This document shows, one piece after another, positions 1 through 8,252 of a stretch of DNA of 64,000 nt (position 1 is its first letter; every line of letters begins with the position of its first letter). Made by a program: the position numbers and the translations under genes. This DNA comes from Catenibacillus scindens (lineage in GTDB: Bacteria; Bacillota; Clostridia; Lachnospirales; Lachnospiraceae), in the NCBI RefSeq assembly GCF_014202115.1, contig NZ_JACHFW010000008.1, positions 1 through 64,000 on the forward strand, given 5' to 3'. Below the pieces are notes generated by a model. The model did no database searches. It was not told the origin of the DNA and was given only the letters and a program-made list of their open reading frames with translations.

Positions 1-132
1 CTGTCTGATACAGATGTCAAAAGCATAGCGATAGAAATAGGCAATCAGTTATCAGAGAATCAAACACCTACAGACAAAGCACCCGAGGAGGAAGAAGATT
101 ATGGCGAGGACACGTTCACTATCATCGATTAA
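1..132 (+). CDS. C-terminal fragment of an unrecognised mobile-element protein (5' end outside window)
   Basis: Frame 1 is open from the first base to a TAA at 130-132 and gives about 43 residues, very acidic near the end (a PEEEEDYGED stretch, then TFTIID). I do not recognise the protein. Its last 32 bases overlap the start of the next gene, which suggests translational coupling and a shared operon. Since it reads towards the junction near 340-360, it probably belongs to the mobile element whose right end lies there. Confidence 0.5.
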   Translation: MSDTDVKSIAIEIGNQLSENQTPTDKAPEEEEDYGEDTFTIID

Positions 133-313
133 GACTGAGATCTCAAAGGTAACAGCTGAACTTCAAAAGGCTCAGGAGAAGGTTGACGAGCTTACCCAAA
201 GGCTGCTTGAACTCCAGGAACAGAAGCAGTCCATAGAGGCAAAACAGATCATGGATGCCTTCCGCAGGAGCGGTAAGAGTATGCAGGAGCTTATGACGTT
301 TCTTGAGGTGTGA
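101..313 (+). CDS. Small coiled-coil protein, DUF4315-like, of a conjugative/mobile element
   Basis: A 70-residue protein with ATG at 101 and a purine-rich ribosome site (GAGGAGGAAG) just upstream. Residues 8-50 are charged heptad-like sequence (ISKVTAELQKAQEKVDEL and onward), so a coiled coil is expected, followed by a short C-terminal segment ending MQELMTFLEV. Small proteins of this layout (DUF4315-like) are common in the conjugative transposons of Clostridia, usually without a known function. It is the last gene before the element/chromosome junction and overlaps the upstream reading frame. The family assignment rests on overall resemblance only. Confidence 0.55.
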   Translation: MARTRSLSSIKTEISKVTAELQKAQEKVDELTQRLLELQEQKQSIEAKQIMDAFRRSGKSMQELMTFLEV

Positions 314-2096
314 GGAGCGTCAGAATACTTTTAGTGTAACTTTTTTGCAAAGTTAGCATATAGGCCTTAAAGCCCTCGCCATCCAACTGTACAGTATCCA
401 TACCTACATGGATCAGCAGTTCGGCGCCGCTGTCGCTGGTAATTCCAATAGCGTGGAGGGTTGGAAATAAAGTAGAGACTGTGCCGTTGACCGGGGATAC
501 AACTTTCCCCTCTTTCGGCTCAATTCCCACGCCCTCACCCATAAGGCCGGAGGAAAAAGCCTCGTCTTTCAGTTCACTTAACGGAATAACTATCCCCTTC
601 ATAGGCGCTCCAAGCACCTCGCTCTTTTGATCCTCCCCAGATGTCCCCGCGGCTGGCACAGATGTTCCCACTGTTTCAACGGCTGTTGCCCCAGCTAAAT
701 GGTCTCTCCAGAAAATATAGGTCAGCAAAAATCCGATAACCATGGACACAACAATACATACAAAGGAATAGCACATAGACGTGGCGTCTCCGGTCTGCTG
801 GTCAATAAAGCTTACAGTTCCAAAAATCCCAAGGCCGCCCACAATGTACTGGTGTCCGCCCATCATAGTAAATACACCGCCGCCGATAGCCGCCGCGATA
901 CAGGCAAAAATAAACGGCTTCTTTTCAGGAAGGGCGTAACCATAAATGCCAGGTTCTGTCACCCCGCAGAACCCGGAAATGATCATAGGCACCGCGAGAG
1001 ATTTCCTCTTTTTGTCTTTCATCCGCAGGCACATGGCGATCAGCACCGCTGTCATGGCAAAAGTAGTGCCAAACTGTCCCACAAGGATGGTATCATATCC
1101 GAGATTTTCTATATTGACCATGGCCAGAGGCACGATCGCCCAGTGGAGACCAAAGATCACAAGGATCTGCCATGCAAAACCTACCAGAAGTCCGCTGATA
1201 ATTGGCGAGAATGTATAAACCGCCGCGAATCCCTGACTTAGCAGTTCAGTGAGCAGTGAGATTACCGGCCCGATAATAAGCAGGCCAATAGGCAGGCTGA
1301 TCAGCAGCACGAAAAAAGGGACAAAGAAGTTTTGAAACGCCTCCGGTATAATCTTTTTCGCGTATTTTTGGATCAGCGCCGCCAGAGCGACAATAATGAC
1401 TACCGGGACAACGCTGCTTGTATAATTGGCAGGGACAAACGGAATGCCGAGAAATGTCGAATAAAAATCCCCAATGAGCGGAATAGAACCGATGGCATCT
1501 CCGGCCGCCGCCAGGGCATCCGCCTGGATGGCAGGGTAACACAGAGCGCCGCCGATGATCATGCCTACAATAACATTAACGTTAAATTTTTTCGCCGCAG
1601 TGTAGCCTAAGATAATCGGTAGAAAATAGAAAATCGCGTTGCCGATGGCGTTGAGAATGGCATATGTACCGCTGGCGTTATAGGATGTCCCCAGAATAAA
1701 TACAAGGAGAGCGTTCAGGCCCCGGATAATACCTGACGCACACAGCGGGCCTAAAATGGGCTGGAAGCAGCCGCTGACAATATCAATAAGCTTATTAAAA
1801 ACGCCCTTGGGAGCCTCCTCCTTGACCTCCTCTTTCGGACCATTTTCAATGCCACACACAGCGCAGACATTCTCATAGACAAAGGGCACATGATTTCCAA
1901 TGACGACCTGGTACTGTCCGGCGCTGTGCATCACAGTGACCACGCCGTCCATATTTTTAAGAACGTCATCATGAGCTTTGCTCTCATCTTTCAGCCGGAA
2001 TCTCAACCGTGTAATACAGTGGGTCACGCTGTTAATATTCTCATTGCCGCCCACATTTTTTACAATGTCTTCGGCCAGTTTCCTGTACTTTCCCAT
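291..2096 (-). pseudogene. bglP: PTS beta-glucoside-type EIIBCA, 3'-truncated at mobile-element junction
   Basis: Membrane sugar permease and phosphotransferase of the glucose/beta-glucoside PTS superfamily. Domains in order: EIIB (about 1-85) with phospho-Cys27 in THCITRLRF; a linker; a ten-helix EIIC domain (about 95-470); and the start of an EIIA-Glc-like domain (from about 515) with the active-site His in LLIHVGMDTVQL. After GEGFKA the expected last 60 or so residues of EIIA are missing and replaced by about 24 unrelated residues read from mobile-element DNA. The EIIA fold is therefore broken, although EIIB and EIIC look intact and could be served by another EIIA. The start at 2096 has a good GGAGG site. 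No partner beta-glucosidase or BglG/LicT gene lies beside it. Confidence 0.85.
330..363. mobile_element. Right end of integrated mobile element / junction with bglP-like gene
   Basis: Read on the minus strand, the PTS gene keeps its family sequence up to GEGFKA (about 360-375), then changes abruptly to an unrelated tail. In the divergent part lies an imperfect core-like motif: AACTTT (338-343), spacer TTTGC, AAAGTT (349-354), AT-rich, as often found at tyrosine-recombinase attachment sites. The mobile-element genes end at 313. The exact crossover point and the integrase (outside the window, to the left) are not visible. Confidence 0.5.
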
Positions 2097-2260
2097 AGTA
2101 TATCCTCCTTCTTCTTATAAGCTTTCCGCTTACTTTAAACACAGTATAGCCCTAAAACTGTCCTTAAAGAAGCCACGTATTAGTTGTGAAGTATATACCT
2201 ATAGGTTTTATGCTGCCTGTTCATGTGCCCTTGGTTCCTGCTATCAAACCTCCTATAAGT

Positions 2261-2917
2261 TTATGTATAAAAACCGTCGATCACTTCAAAAAATTCATTA
2301 ATATTAGACCCCTTTTTCCCCAATTTTTCCCAATCATAAACGGTAGAAACTTTTATTTCGTAATGCTTTCTGTTTATCGAAAAATGATTAACAACAAAAC
2401 AATCTTCTTTTTTTAGCGATGACAGCATTCGGTTGTAAGAATTTCCATTGGTATTAAGAATATTATAAACATTTAAATCAGTCTTAAATTCATCTATACT
2501 TTTATACCCAAGTTCTTTCATAATATATTGAGTTACATTCTGTCCCCTATATTTAGGTGTATGCATACAGGCAATATACTCAAAATCAGGATAATCCAAA
2601 ATCAAAAAATGCGGAACTCTTTCACTTTGATTTTGTAACATACAATATTCTAAAAGTTTCCGCAAATTTCTTTTTTCACTATCATCTGCTACTGCCCGGT
2701 CCCCATCAATAATTATAAATTTTGCCAGGCAGTTTGCAGTACCGTCTGTTTTTACCCGATCTAAAAAATTGCTATAACCCCCACCCTTCATATTCACTGG
2801 TTTTATAGCGATTGAAAGTTTTTTCTGCCGACGCATTTTATCAATATAATTATATTCTGTATCGCCTTCACAAAAAACCTTAAAATTCTTTTTTGTTACA
2901 CGCAATTTTCTACTCAA
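2261..2917 (-). CDS. RloB-like Toprim-fold protein, putative abortive-infection effector
   Basis: A 218-residue protein of the RloB family (also the AbiLii type). Visible Toprim-like signatures are Glu17 in FCEGDTEYNYI, then IIIDGDR with Asp71 and Asp73, and the RloB-type motif LDYPDFEYI (about 107-115). Such proteins are thought to be metal-dependent nucleases paired with an ATPase sensor. It overlaps the upstream ATPase gene by 8 bp (2910-2917), so the two are translationally coupled. Both genes are clearly richer in A+T and in AAA/ATA codons than their neighbours, which suggests recent transfer. The family match is by motif and context; a nuclease role is inferred. Confidence 0.8.
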   Translation of the reverse strand: MSRKLRVTKKNFKVFCEGDTEYNYIDKMRRQKKLSIAIKPVNMKGGGYSNFLDRVKTDGTANCLAKFIIIDGDRAVADDSEKRNLRKLLEYCMLQNQSERVPHFLILDYPDFEYIACMHTPKYRGQNVTQYIMKELGYKSIDEFKTDLNVYNILNTNGNSYNRMLSSLKKEDCFVVNHFSINRKHYEIKVSTVYDWEKLGKKGSNINEFFEVIDGFYT

Positions 2918-4175
2918 TAGCTGTACCTCCCAAAATCCCTTTCATATAAAATTCGTATATTTTTGTGGTTTCATATCTTATTTCTGGAAAATCTGCTAAT
3001 GAATATAATTCTGATTCTAAAGTCTCGATATCTTTTGTAACAAAATAAATCTGTTCTTTCATATAGTTTTTTAAATCCAGATGTAAAACGTTATGTGTGG
3101 TAAAAATAAATTGTCCAAAATGATTTTTTCCATTTATGAAAGAAATAACCCGATCGGATAAAACAGGATTTAATACACGGTCCATCTCATCGGCAAACAC
3201 AATCTTATTTTCATAGACCACTTTAAAAATCTGGACAGCCCATGCAAAAAATTCACGGACACCGCTTGAATCGTGAACCAGATCTCTGGAAAAAGTGCCG
3301 CCATCCTTTTTTTTACGGATCACCATAGTTTTTGAAAAGGGTTTTTCTTCATCCACCTTCAAATCTATAATACTATAATCAATCATTCTGAAAATATCCA
3401 AATACCTTGAATCATGTAATATTCTCAAATCATCAACTTCGTTTTTCATAGATTTATAGATATCATAATTTATAATATTTGTCTCCGGACACAAAACATT
3501 TTTTACCCAGTCTGTAAATGCAATCCCGTGTTCATTCCCTAACATCGCAAGTTTAGTCACTGTTAAGCCAAGAGCTTTTTCTTTATTGGCCGCATTTTCC
3601 AAAACTCTCTCAATTTCTTTTTCAAACCCCGGTATATCAAAAATATAGGCAACCTTAACTTCCGTATAACATTTTTGGTTTATACATTCGTCTTTATTTT
3701 TACATTCTATCTGACATTGATTCCTTGCTACAGAAAATATTTTTTTATATTTATTTTTTTCTAATTTTTTGAAATAAAGTTCTTCTTTTACGATTCCAAC
3801 AAAATCCACCTCTAAGTGATAGAGATACATAATGTTTTCTTTGACAAAAATCTCAATTTCAAACGATTGTAATGTATTACTTTTTTTAGGACAAAAATCC
3901 TGGTTATTATTCGTATTTATAAAATTATTATAGGCTTTTGTTGATTCCGTTTTCAAAAAAAATGACTGAAAATAAGATAAACTTCTGATAAAGTTAGATT
4001 TTCCGCCTGCATTTTCTCCAACAACAACAGCAGTCTTTAACACATCAACTCCAACATTGGTTGTGATAAAATTATCAGGAAATCTTTTTTTAACTTTTGT
4101 TTTTGGCGCCACCATGGAAAATTCTACATTTTCCTTAAAAGACATAAAATTTTTAAATTTATAATTAAGTATCAT
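2910..4175 (-). CDS. AAA/OLD-like ATPase (RloA/AbiLi type), sensor of putative defence pair
   Basis: A 421-residue ABC/SMC-type ATPase of the AAA_15/AAA_21 group. The N-terminus MILNYKFKNFMSFKENVEFS is the typical start of these SMC-like ATPases. Walker A is GENAGGKS (53-60); Walker B is IVFADEMDR (about 325-333), followed by a D-loop-like NPVLSD; the H-loop region is FTTHN (about 358-362). A Cys-rich insert (CQIECKNKDECINQKC, middle of the protein) could bind a metal. With the downstream RloB-like gene it forms a two-gene module like AbiL, or like the AriA/AriB pair of PARIS. A strong ribosome site (GGAGGAG) precedes ATG 4175 and a consensus promoter lies at 4223-4251. Confidence 0.8.
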   Translation of the reverse strand: MILNYKFKNFMSFKENVEFSMVAPKTKVKKRFPDNFITTNVGVDVLKTAVVVGENAGGKSNFIRSLSYFQSFFLKTESTKAYNNFINTNNNQDFCPKKSNTLQSFEIEIFVKENIMYLYHLEVDFVGIVKEELYFKKLEKNKYKKIFSVARNQCQIECKNKDECINQKCYTEVKVAYIFDIPGFEKEIERVLENAANKEKALGLTVTKLAMLGNEHGIAFTDWVKNVLCPETNIINYDIYKSMKNEVDDLRILHDSRYLDIFRMIDYSIIDLKVDEEKPFSKTMVIRKKKDGGTFSRDLVHDSSGVREFFAWAVQIFKVVYENKIVFADEMDRVLNPVLSDRVISFINGKNHFGQFIFTTHNVLHLDLKNYMKEQIYFVTKDIETLESELYSLADFPEIRYETTKIYEFYMKGILGGTAIE

Positions 4176-4222
4176 GACACTCCTCCAAAAACTTTTTTTT
4201 GTTTTTCCTCATCGTTTTTATC

Positions 4223-4251
4223 ATTATAATATACATATTTATATCAGTCAA
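4223..4251 (-). promoter_or_regulatory. Sigma-A promoter of the RloAB-like operon
   Basis: On the minus strand: -35 TTGACT (4246-4251), a 17-bp spacer and -10 TATAAT (4223-4228). It lies about 48 bp upstream of the ATPase start, in very AT-rich DNA. The good match suggests constitutive expression, as is usual for defence modules. Confidence 0.75.
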
Positions 4252-4300
4252 ATTTATTTTTTTGTATTAATAATTATATCCAATTTTTCCAAATAATATT

Positions 4301-4328
4301 AAAAGACCGACACAGAAAATGCCGGCCC
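4301..4328 (-). terminator. Rho-independent terminator of the ABC exporter operon
   Basis: The minus strand reads GGCCGGC, a short loop, then GTCGGTC followed by TTTT, just after the in-frame end of the broken permease gene at 4336. Confidence 0.6.
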
Positions 4329-4335
4329 AGAAAAA

Positions 4336-5005
4336 TCAATATTCTTTTTCATCCATGACCCGTATACTCACTCTATAGGAGATCATCACACTGACCAGGG
4401 AGACAGCAATACCAAAAGCAACACGGAAAGGGAGAGATTGCAGAAAACCGCTGCCGGCCGGATAATTTTCCGAAAACTACTGTATGCCCTGGGCCAATTC
4501 CGGCCCAAAACAGATCATCGCGACAAGAGCTAACAGGGCAAACACCATAAAACTTTTACTTGTTTCACCGTATCCATACTTTAAACGGATTGGCAAAATG
4601 ATCGCCATCATCACAAACACAAGATACACTATATTTTCTAAATAGTATTGCGATGCCGGCGCGGGAATATTTTGTGCAGAGCCCATGTGAACAAGATAAG
4701 CCAGGCCAACAGACAGCAACCACGCCGCACATAAACATAACCCGCTCAAAAAATATTTTTCCTTCACGTACGTTGTCCGCGTGACAGGTAAAGTTAATAA
4801 AAAGGGGGTTCCGTTATTTTCATCATCAATGGTCGCTGTATTTACAGCAAATAGCAAATAGCATAAAGCCATAAGAAAGCAGCTCAACCATAATATTTTC
4901 CCTTTCTGCCAAGAAAAGGAAACAGACACAGACAATACCCATAGCGGCAAAAAATAATTTCTGCCTTTTCATCAGCATAAAATCTTTGATCAATAACCCT
5001 CTCAT
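4336..5005 (-). pseudogene. ABC-2 type permease, broken by a 7-bp duplication and a premature stop
   Basis: Second permease of the GntR-ABC operon and a paralogue of the gene at 5227-5886. The true start is ATG 5005 (MRGLLIKDFMLMKRQK, matching MKGLLIKDYKLMKNQK of the paralogue). A tandem duplication of AGCAAAT (4846-4852 and 4853-4859, plus strand) shifts the frame; removing one unit restores MLFAVNTATIDDENN, which aligns with the paralogue. A second lesion, an in-frame TAG at 4477-4479, is followed by a readable tail (FRVAFGIAV... MDEKEY) to TGA at 4336, matching the paralogue's C-terminus. Repaired, the protein would be about 220 residues, against 219 in the paralogue. The fragment 4477-4950 is the longest open piece. 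Confidence 0.85.
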
Positions 5006-5039
5006 CTTCCCAGCCCCTCCCGCGAACCTTAAAAACTTA

Positions 5040-5223
5040 AAAGTAACAGTTCATTTAAAGTAACACTTCAGCCCGCGCCTACGCTGGGCGCGCTTACGCG
5101 CTGACCCGCGGCTTACGCTGCTCCTTTGCTCATTTTCAGGCGCTCCGCTCATCAGAACTGGGGCGGCCAGATTCTTATGCAAGCATAAACCAGTCCGCCC
5201 AGCTCTGATGGCTAAACTGTTAC
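5040..5223. repeat. Interspersed palindromic repeat, full copy A, in a 221-bp intergenic gap
   Basis: The core at 5150-5210 is a near-perfect palindrome from CATCAGAACTGGGGCGG to CCGCCCAGCTCTGATG around a TTATGC...GCATAA centre. It is flanked by GTAACAGTT (about 5044-5052) and AACTGTTAC (about 5215-5223) as possible outer ends. The same core occurs at 59896-59957 and half copies occur near 24570, 29026 and 56989. It separates the intact permease from the broken one. It could be a REP/MITE-like element or an RNA processing hairpin. Confidence 0.65.
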
Positions 5224-5226
5224 ACC

Positions 5227-5886
5227 TTAAAACTCTTTCTTTTCCACGATGCCCCTGCTGATCAAGGCAGAAATGACCATAGCCACTGCGCCGATGATAA
5301 GGACGGCTGCGGTAAAACCAGCCTTTTCCAAAGCAGAAACAAAATCAAAACTGTCTCCCAGCTTCACATTCAGAAGCTGAAGAACATATCCTCCTGCAAA
5401 AATGGCAGCGAAAAGGACGCCAAGGACGATCAGAAGAACAATACGGCCCTTTTCCGCGCCAAACTTTAACTGGAACGGAATCAAAAGGGACAGAAGAACC
5501 CAGTCGGCGGCAAGCAGCATCAGGCATTGAGGAAGCCATTGTGTCAGCAGCTCTGTCTGGGGATTTCTAAGTCCCCAGGCCACACTGGCAATCAGTGTTC
5601 CCACAGCCCAGGCAAGTATTCCGGTGAGCAGGCCAAAACCGTACTTTTCAAGGGCATACTGAGCCCGCGTAAAGGGCAGCGTAAATAAAAACGCGTTGCC
5701 GTTGTCAAATTCATCGTAGCTGATGGTGCTGATACAAAACAGGGAGCAGACATAGGTGATAAAACCCACGCAAAAACTTTCACCGCCCTCTCTTGCCGCA
5801 AAAACCACACACAGCAGAAACAGAACAATAAAATAGCCTTTCTGATTTTTCATCAGTTTGTAATCTTTAATCAATAAACCTTTCAT
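5227..5886 (-). CDS. ABC-2 type transporter permease
   Basis: A 219-residue integral membrane protein with about six hydrophobic segments (about 18-34, 37-55, 84-110, 117-135, 145-170 and 190-212). The N-terminus MKGLLIKDYKLMKNQKGYF and the ISYDEFDNGNAFLFTLPFTRAQY motif are typical of ABC-2 permeases paired with YtrB/BcrA-like ATPases. It starts 3 bp after the ATPase stop, so it is cotranslated with it. The substrate is unknown; relatives export peptides or respond to cell-wall antibiotics. The paralogue downstream is a pseudogene, so this protein may now work as a homodimer. Confidence 0.85.
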   Translation of the reverse strand: MKGLLIKDYKLMKNQKGYFIVLFLLCVVFAAREGGESFCVGFITYVCSLFCISTISYDEFDNGNAFLFTLPFTRAQYALEKYGFGLLTGILAWAVGTLIASVAWGLRNPQTELLTQWLPQCLMLLAADWVLLSLLIPFQLKFGAEKGRIVLLIVLGVLFAAIFAGGYVLQLLNVKLGDSFDFVSALEKAGFTAAVLIIGAVAMVISALISRGIVEKKEF

Positions 5887-5889
5887 ACC

Positions 5890-6744
5890 TCATTCCCCCC
5901 GGATCATACACATAATCACGCCGTCAATGTCGGCATTTTCAACCACCATCCCAGGATAATTTTCCAGATAAAACTGTTTTTCACTGGTGAGACAGCAGTA
6001 ACCGTAGCTTTCTTTCACTGTTTTCACCACATACTGTTTATCCATCCGGGCAAACTGTTCCTCGTCCATTTTCAAAATTCCATAACTTCCAAGAAGAACA
6101 TCTGTATCCTCATGAAGAACAACTTTGCCTTTACAGATCATATACAGATCATCGCAAAGTCCTTCCAGGTCTGTGGCGATGTGGGAGCTGATCAAAATCG
6201 CGTTTTCCTCATTCATTTCCATGTAATCCCGCAAAAGCCCAAGGACATGATCTCTGGCCACCACATCCAGCCCCGCCGTAGGCTCATCCAGCACAAGAAG
6301 ACCGGCATTGTGGGATATGGCGGATAACACTTTTAACTTGGCCTTCATCCCCGTAGAAAAATCTTTAATTTTTTTGTCCAAGGGAAGCTCAAAGTCCCGA
6401 CACCGCTCCAAAAAATAAGATTTATCAAACTGACAGTACAAGCTGTTCATTACAGGAACAATATCCTTGATGGTCAGATAACCTGAAAAGCCAGAATCTG
6501 ACAACACAACGCCCAGTCTCTCCCTGTCGCTGGCGGTAAGAGCCGAGACGTCCTTGCCAAAAAGTTTCACTGCCCCGCCGTCCGGCCGGATCAGGCCTAA
6601 AAGCGCCTTAAATGTGGTGCTTTTCCCGGCGCCGTTTGGCCCGATTAGTCCGGTGATCTGTCCCGGACACACATTCAAAGAACAATTAAGCTCAAAAGTT
6701 CCATACCTTTTCTTTAAATCTCTGATTTCAATCCTGTTATCCAT
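5890..6744 (-). CDS. ABC transporter ATP-binding protein (YtrB/BcrA-like)
   Basis: A 284-residue nucleotide-binding subunit. Walker A is GPNGAGKST (about 35-43); the signature is a divergent DFSTGMKAKL in place of LSGGQ, a typical variant in this exporter group; Walker B is LLVLDEPTAGLD; the H-loop is ISSHIATDLE. The last 80 residues form a family-specific extension. It lies between the GntR repressor (stop at 6747, 2 bp away) and the permease, so GntR-ATPase-permease-permease is one operon, like ytr of Bacillus subtilis. It energises export of an unknown substrate at the membrane. Confidence 0.88.
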   Translation of the reverse strand: MDNRIEIRDLKKRYGTFELNCSLNVCPGQITGLIGPNGAGKSTTFKALLGLIRPDGGAVKLFGKDVSALTASDRERLGVVLSDSGFSGYLTIKDIVPVMNSLYCQFDKSYFLERCRDFELPLDKKIKDFSTGMKAKLKVLSAISHNAGLLVLDEPTAGLDVVARDHVLGLLRDYMEMNEENAILISSHIATDLEGLCDDLYMICKGKVVLHEDTDVLLGSYGILKMDEEQFARMDKQYVVKTVKESYGYCCLTSEKQFYLENYPGMVVENADIDGVIMCMIRGE

Positions 6745-6746
6745 TC

Positions 6747-7118
6747 TTACTCCTCCATGATAAGGTCAACTAATTCTCTGATCTCATCATCTGTTAATCC
6801 GCAGCTTCTGCCTTTTTGTATGGCCATTTCCAAATCGGCTTCAACTTCCCTGCGATATTCTTCTCGCATCAGTTCCTTATTGGCTGCCTTTACATAGGTT
6901 CCTTTACCGTGAACAGTCACGGTAAACCCTTCCTGCTCCAGATTGTCATAGGCTTTCTTCACAGTCAGGGCACTGATTTTAAGTTCCTTTGACAAAGTAC
7001 GGACAGAGGGAAGAATATCATTTTCTTTGAGCGTCCCGTCAACAATCATTTTTTTGATCTGATCAATGATCTGCTCATAAATAGGCACCATGGATGCCCC
7101 GTTAATAATTATCTTCAT
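6747..7118 (-). CDS. GntR family regulator, YtrA subfamily
   Basis: A 123-residue repressor. The N-terminal winged helix (about 10-76) includes PIYEQIIDQIKKMIVDGTLKEND and LPSVRTLSKELKISALTVKKAYDNLEQEG, the hallmark of GntR recognition helices. It is followed by only a short helical tail (about 80-123), as in the YtrA subfamily where the tail dimerises. It is the first gene of the ABC operon, and a perfect inverted repeat covers its own promoter (7171-7225), so autoregulation is very likely. The start at 7118 follows a GAGGAAG site. Confidence 0.9.
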   Translation of the reverse strand: MKIIINGASMVPIYEQIIDQIKKMIVDGTLKENDILPSVRTLSKELKISALTVKKAYDNLEQEGFTVTVHGKGTYVKAANKELMREEYRREVEADLEMAIQKGRSCGLTDDEIRELVDLIMEE

Positions 7119-7170
7119 TTTGATCTTCCTCTTTTATTTTCACCCGCAACTCCGGGCATCTCCTCTGTTC

Positions 7171-7225
7171 AATAAACAGTATATAACAGTATTAAACTGT
7201 TGTCAACTGTTATATACTGTTTATT
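7171..7225 (-). promoter_or_regulatory. Promoter with perfect 20-bp inverted-repeat GntR/YtrA operator
   Basis: The arms 7171-7190 and 7206-7225 are exact reverse complements of each other (AATAAACAGTATATAACAGT in the left arm), separated by 15 bp. The minus-strand promoter lies inside: -35 TTGACA (7201-7206), a 17-bp spacer and -10 TATACT (7178-7183). The left arm covers the -10 box and the right arm abuts the -35 box, so a bound dimer or pair of dimers would block RNA polymerase. The site lies 53 bp upstream of the GntR start. Confidence 0.88.
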
Positions 7226-7235
7226 TCAATCAGTT

Positions 7236-7280
7236 AAAAAAAGACCGGGGAAAAGGGATTTCCCCCTTTCCCCCAGTCTT
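7236..7280 (-). terminator. Rho-independent terminator after the polysaccharide deacetylase gene
   Basis: On the minus strand AAGACTGGGG pairs with CCCCGGTCTT and is followed by a run of T. It starts directly at the stop codon of the deacetylase gene. Confidence 0.8.
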
Positions 7281-8252
7281 TCATCCTTTGGCAAACTGTA
7301 TGGGATCTGTATTTTCATCAATAAGTTCAAAACTGTATCCCGCTTCCTTCAACTGGCGGATGATCTCAGGGAGGGATTCAATAACAGTATCCTTTCCCGG
7401 AATATTATGCATTAATAAAATAGAACGTTTTGTATATGTACTTTCCTTGACGGCTCTTTTGATCAGGTCATCCCCCTTATATCCGTCGCAATCTCCGTCA
7501 TAAGCATTCCAGTCATAATAAATCAGCCCTTCATCTTTCACCCGGCGGATCAGATCTGTCCGGATTGCCTCATTATATCCGGTGTTGCTGCCGCCGGGGA
7601 AGCGGAAAATCTTACTGGGTGTTCCGGTAGCTTTCTGTATAAGCTGATCCATCTTATTATAATCGGCCATAAAAGCGTCCACAGAGCTATAAATCTGCTT
7701 ATAATCGTGGGAATAACTATGTACAGCTACTCTATGGCCCCGGTCACTGATATTCTTGATCTGCTCCACAAGGTCATCTTCACTCATAAACTGAGCGGTG
7801 ACAAAAAAGGTGGCCTTCACCTGATATTTATCCAACACATCCAAAAGTTTCGGGGTTGTGGAGCAGGGACCGTCATCAAAAGTAAGATAAACAATCTTTT
7901 GGTTGTCTTTATTTCCATCCGGAGCAGAAGCGGAATCTGCCTTTTTATCTCCCTCTGGTTTAGAGGGTACCTGTAAAACTTCATTTGTCCCCGGGGAGAG
8001 CCGCTCCGGCACAGCTACAGTTTCAGATTCCGTCTCTGTCTCCTTCCTCGTATCGGTCTCCTTATCTGCCGTCCCGTTTTCCCTGCCATCCTGTTTTAAC
8101 TGCTGACTCTCACTTTCCTGCCGGAGAGAAGATTCTTTGGTGCTGCAGCCGGAAAATATTCCTGCTGCCATTAATACAACAATAAATATAAAAATCAAGA
8201 ATTTACCTGCTATTTTCCTGCGTTTATTTCCATGATTCTGTATATATCTCAA
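7281..8252 (-). CDS. Polysaccharide deacetylase (NodB domain), membrane-anchored
   Basis: A 323-residue extracytoplasmic enzyme that likely removes acetyl groups from cell-wall glycans (PgdA/PdaA-like). It has a basic N-terminus and a hydrophobic segment (about 17-33) ending in GIFSGC, a possible but non-ideal lipobox. A Ser/Glu/Thr-rich linker follows (about 36-115). The NodB domain shows VYLTFDDGPCSTTP (catalytic Asp-Asp), HSYSHD (metal-binding His pair), RFPGGS and LLMHN. The start appears to be TTG at 8252, seven bases after GGAGGTG; no ATG fits. It is a single-gene unit with its own terminator. Substrate is inferred from the family. Confidence 0.87.
   Translation of the reverse strand: MRYIQNHGNKRRKIAGKFLIFIFIVVLMAAGIFSGCSTKESSLRQESESQQLKQDGRENGTADKETDTRKETETESETVAVPERLSPGTNEVLQVPSKPEGDKKADSASAPDGNKDNQKIVYLTFDDGPCSTTPKLLDVLDKYQVKATFFVTAQFMSEDDLVEQIKNISDRGHRVAVHSYSHDYKQIYSSVDAFMADYNKMDQLIQKATGTPSKIFRFPGGSNTGYNEAIRTDLIRRVKDEGLIYYDWNAYDGDCDGYKGDDLIKRAVKESTYTKRSILLMHNIPGKDTVIESLPEIIRQLKEAGYSFELIDENTDPIQFAKG

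Noticed and set aside
699-1241. Long open frame opposite the PTS gene
   Set aside because: It is the complement of the membrane domain; no ribosome site and no recognisable protein.
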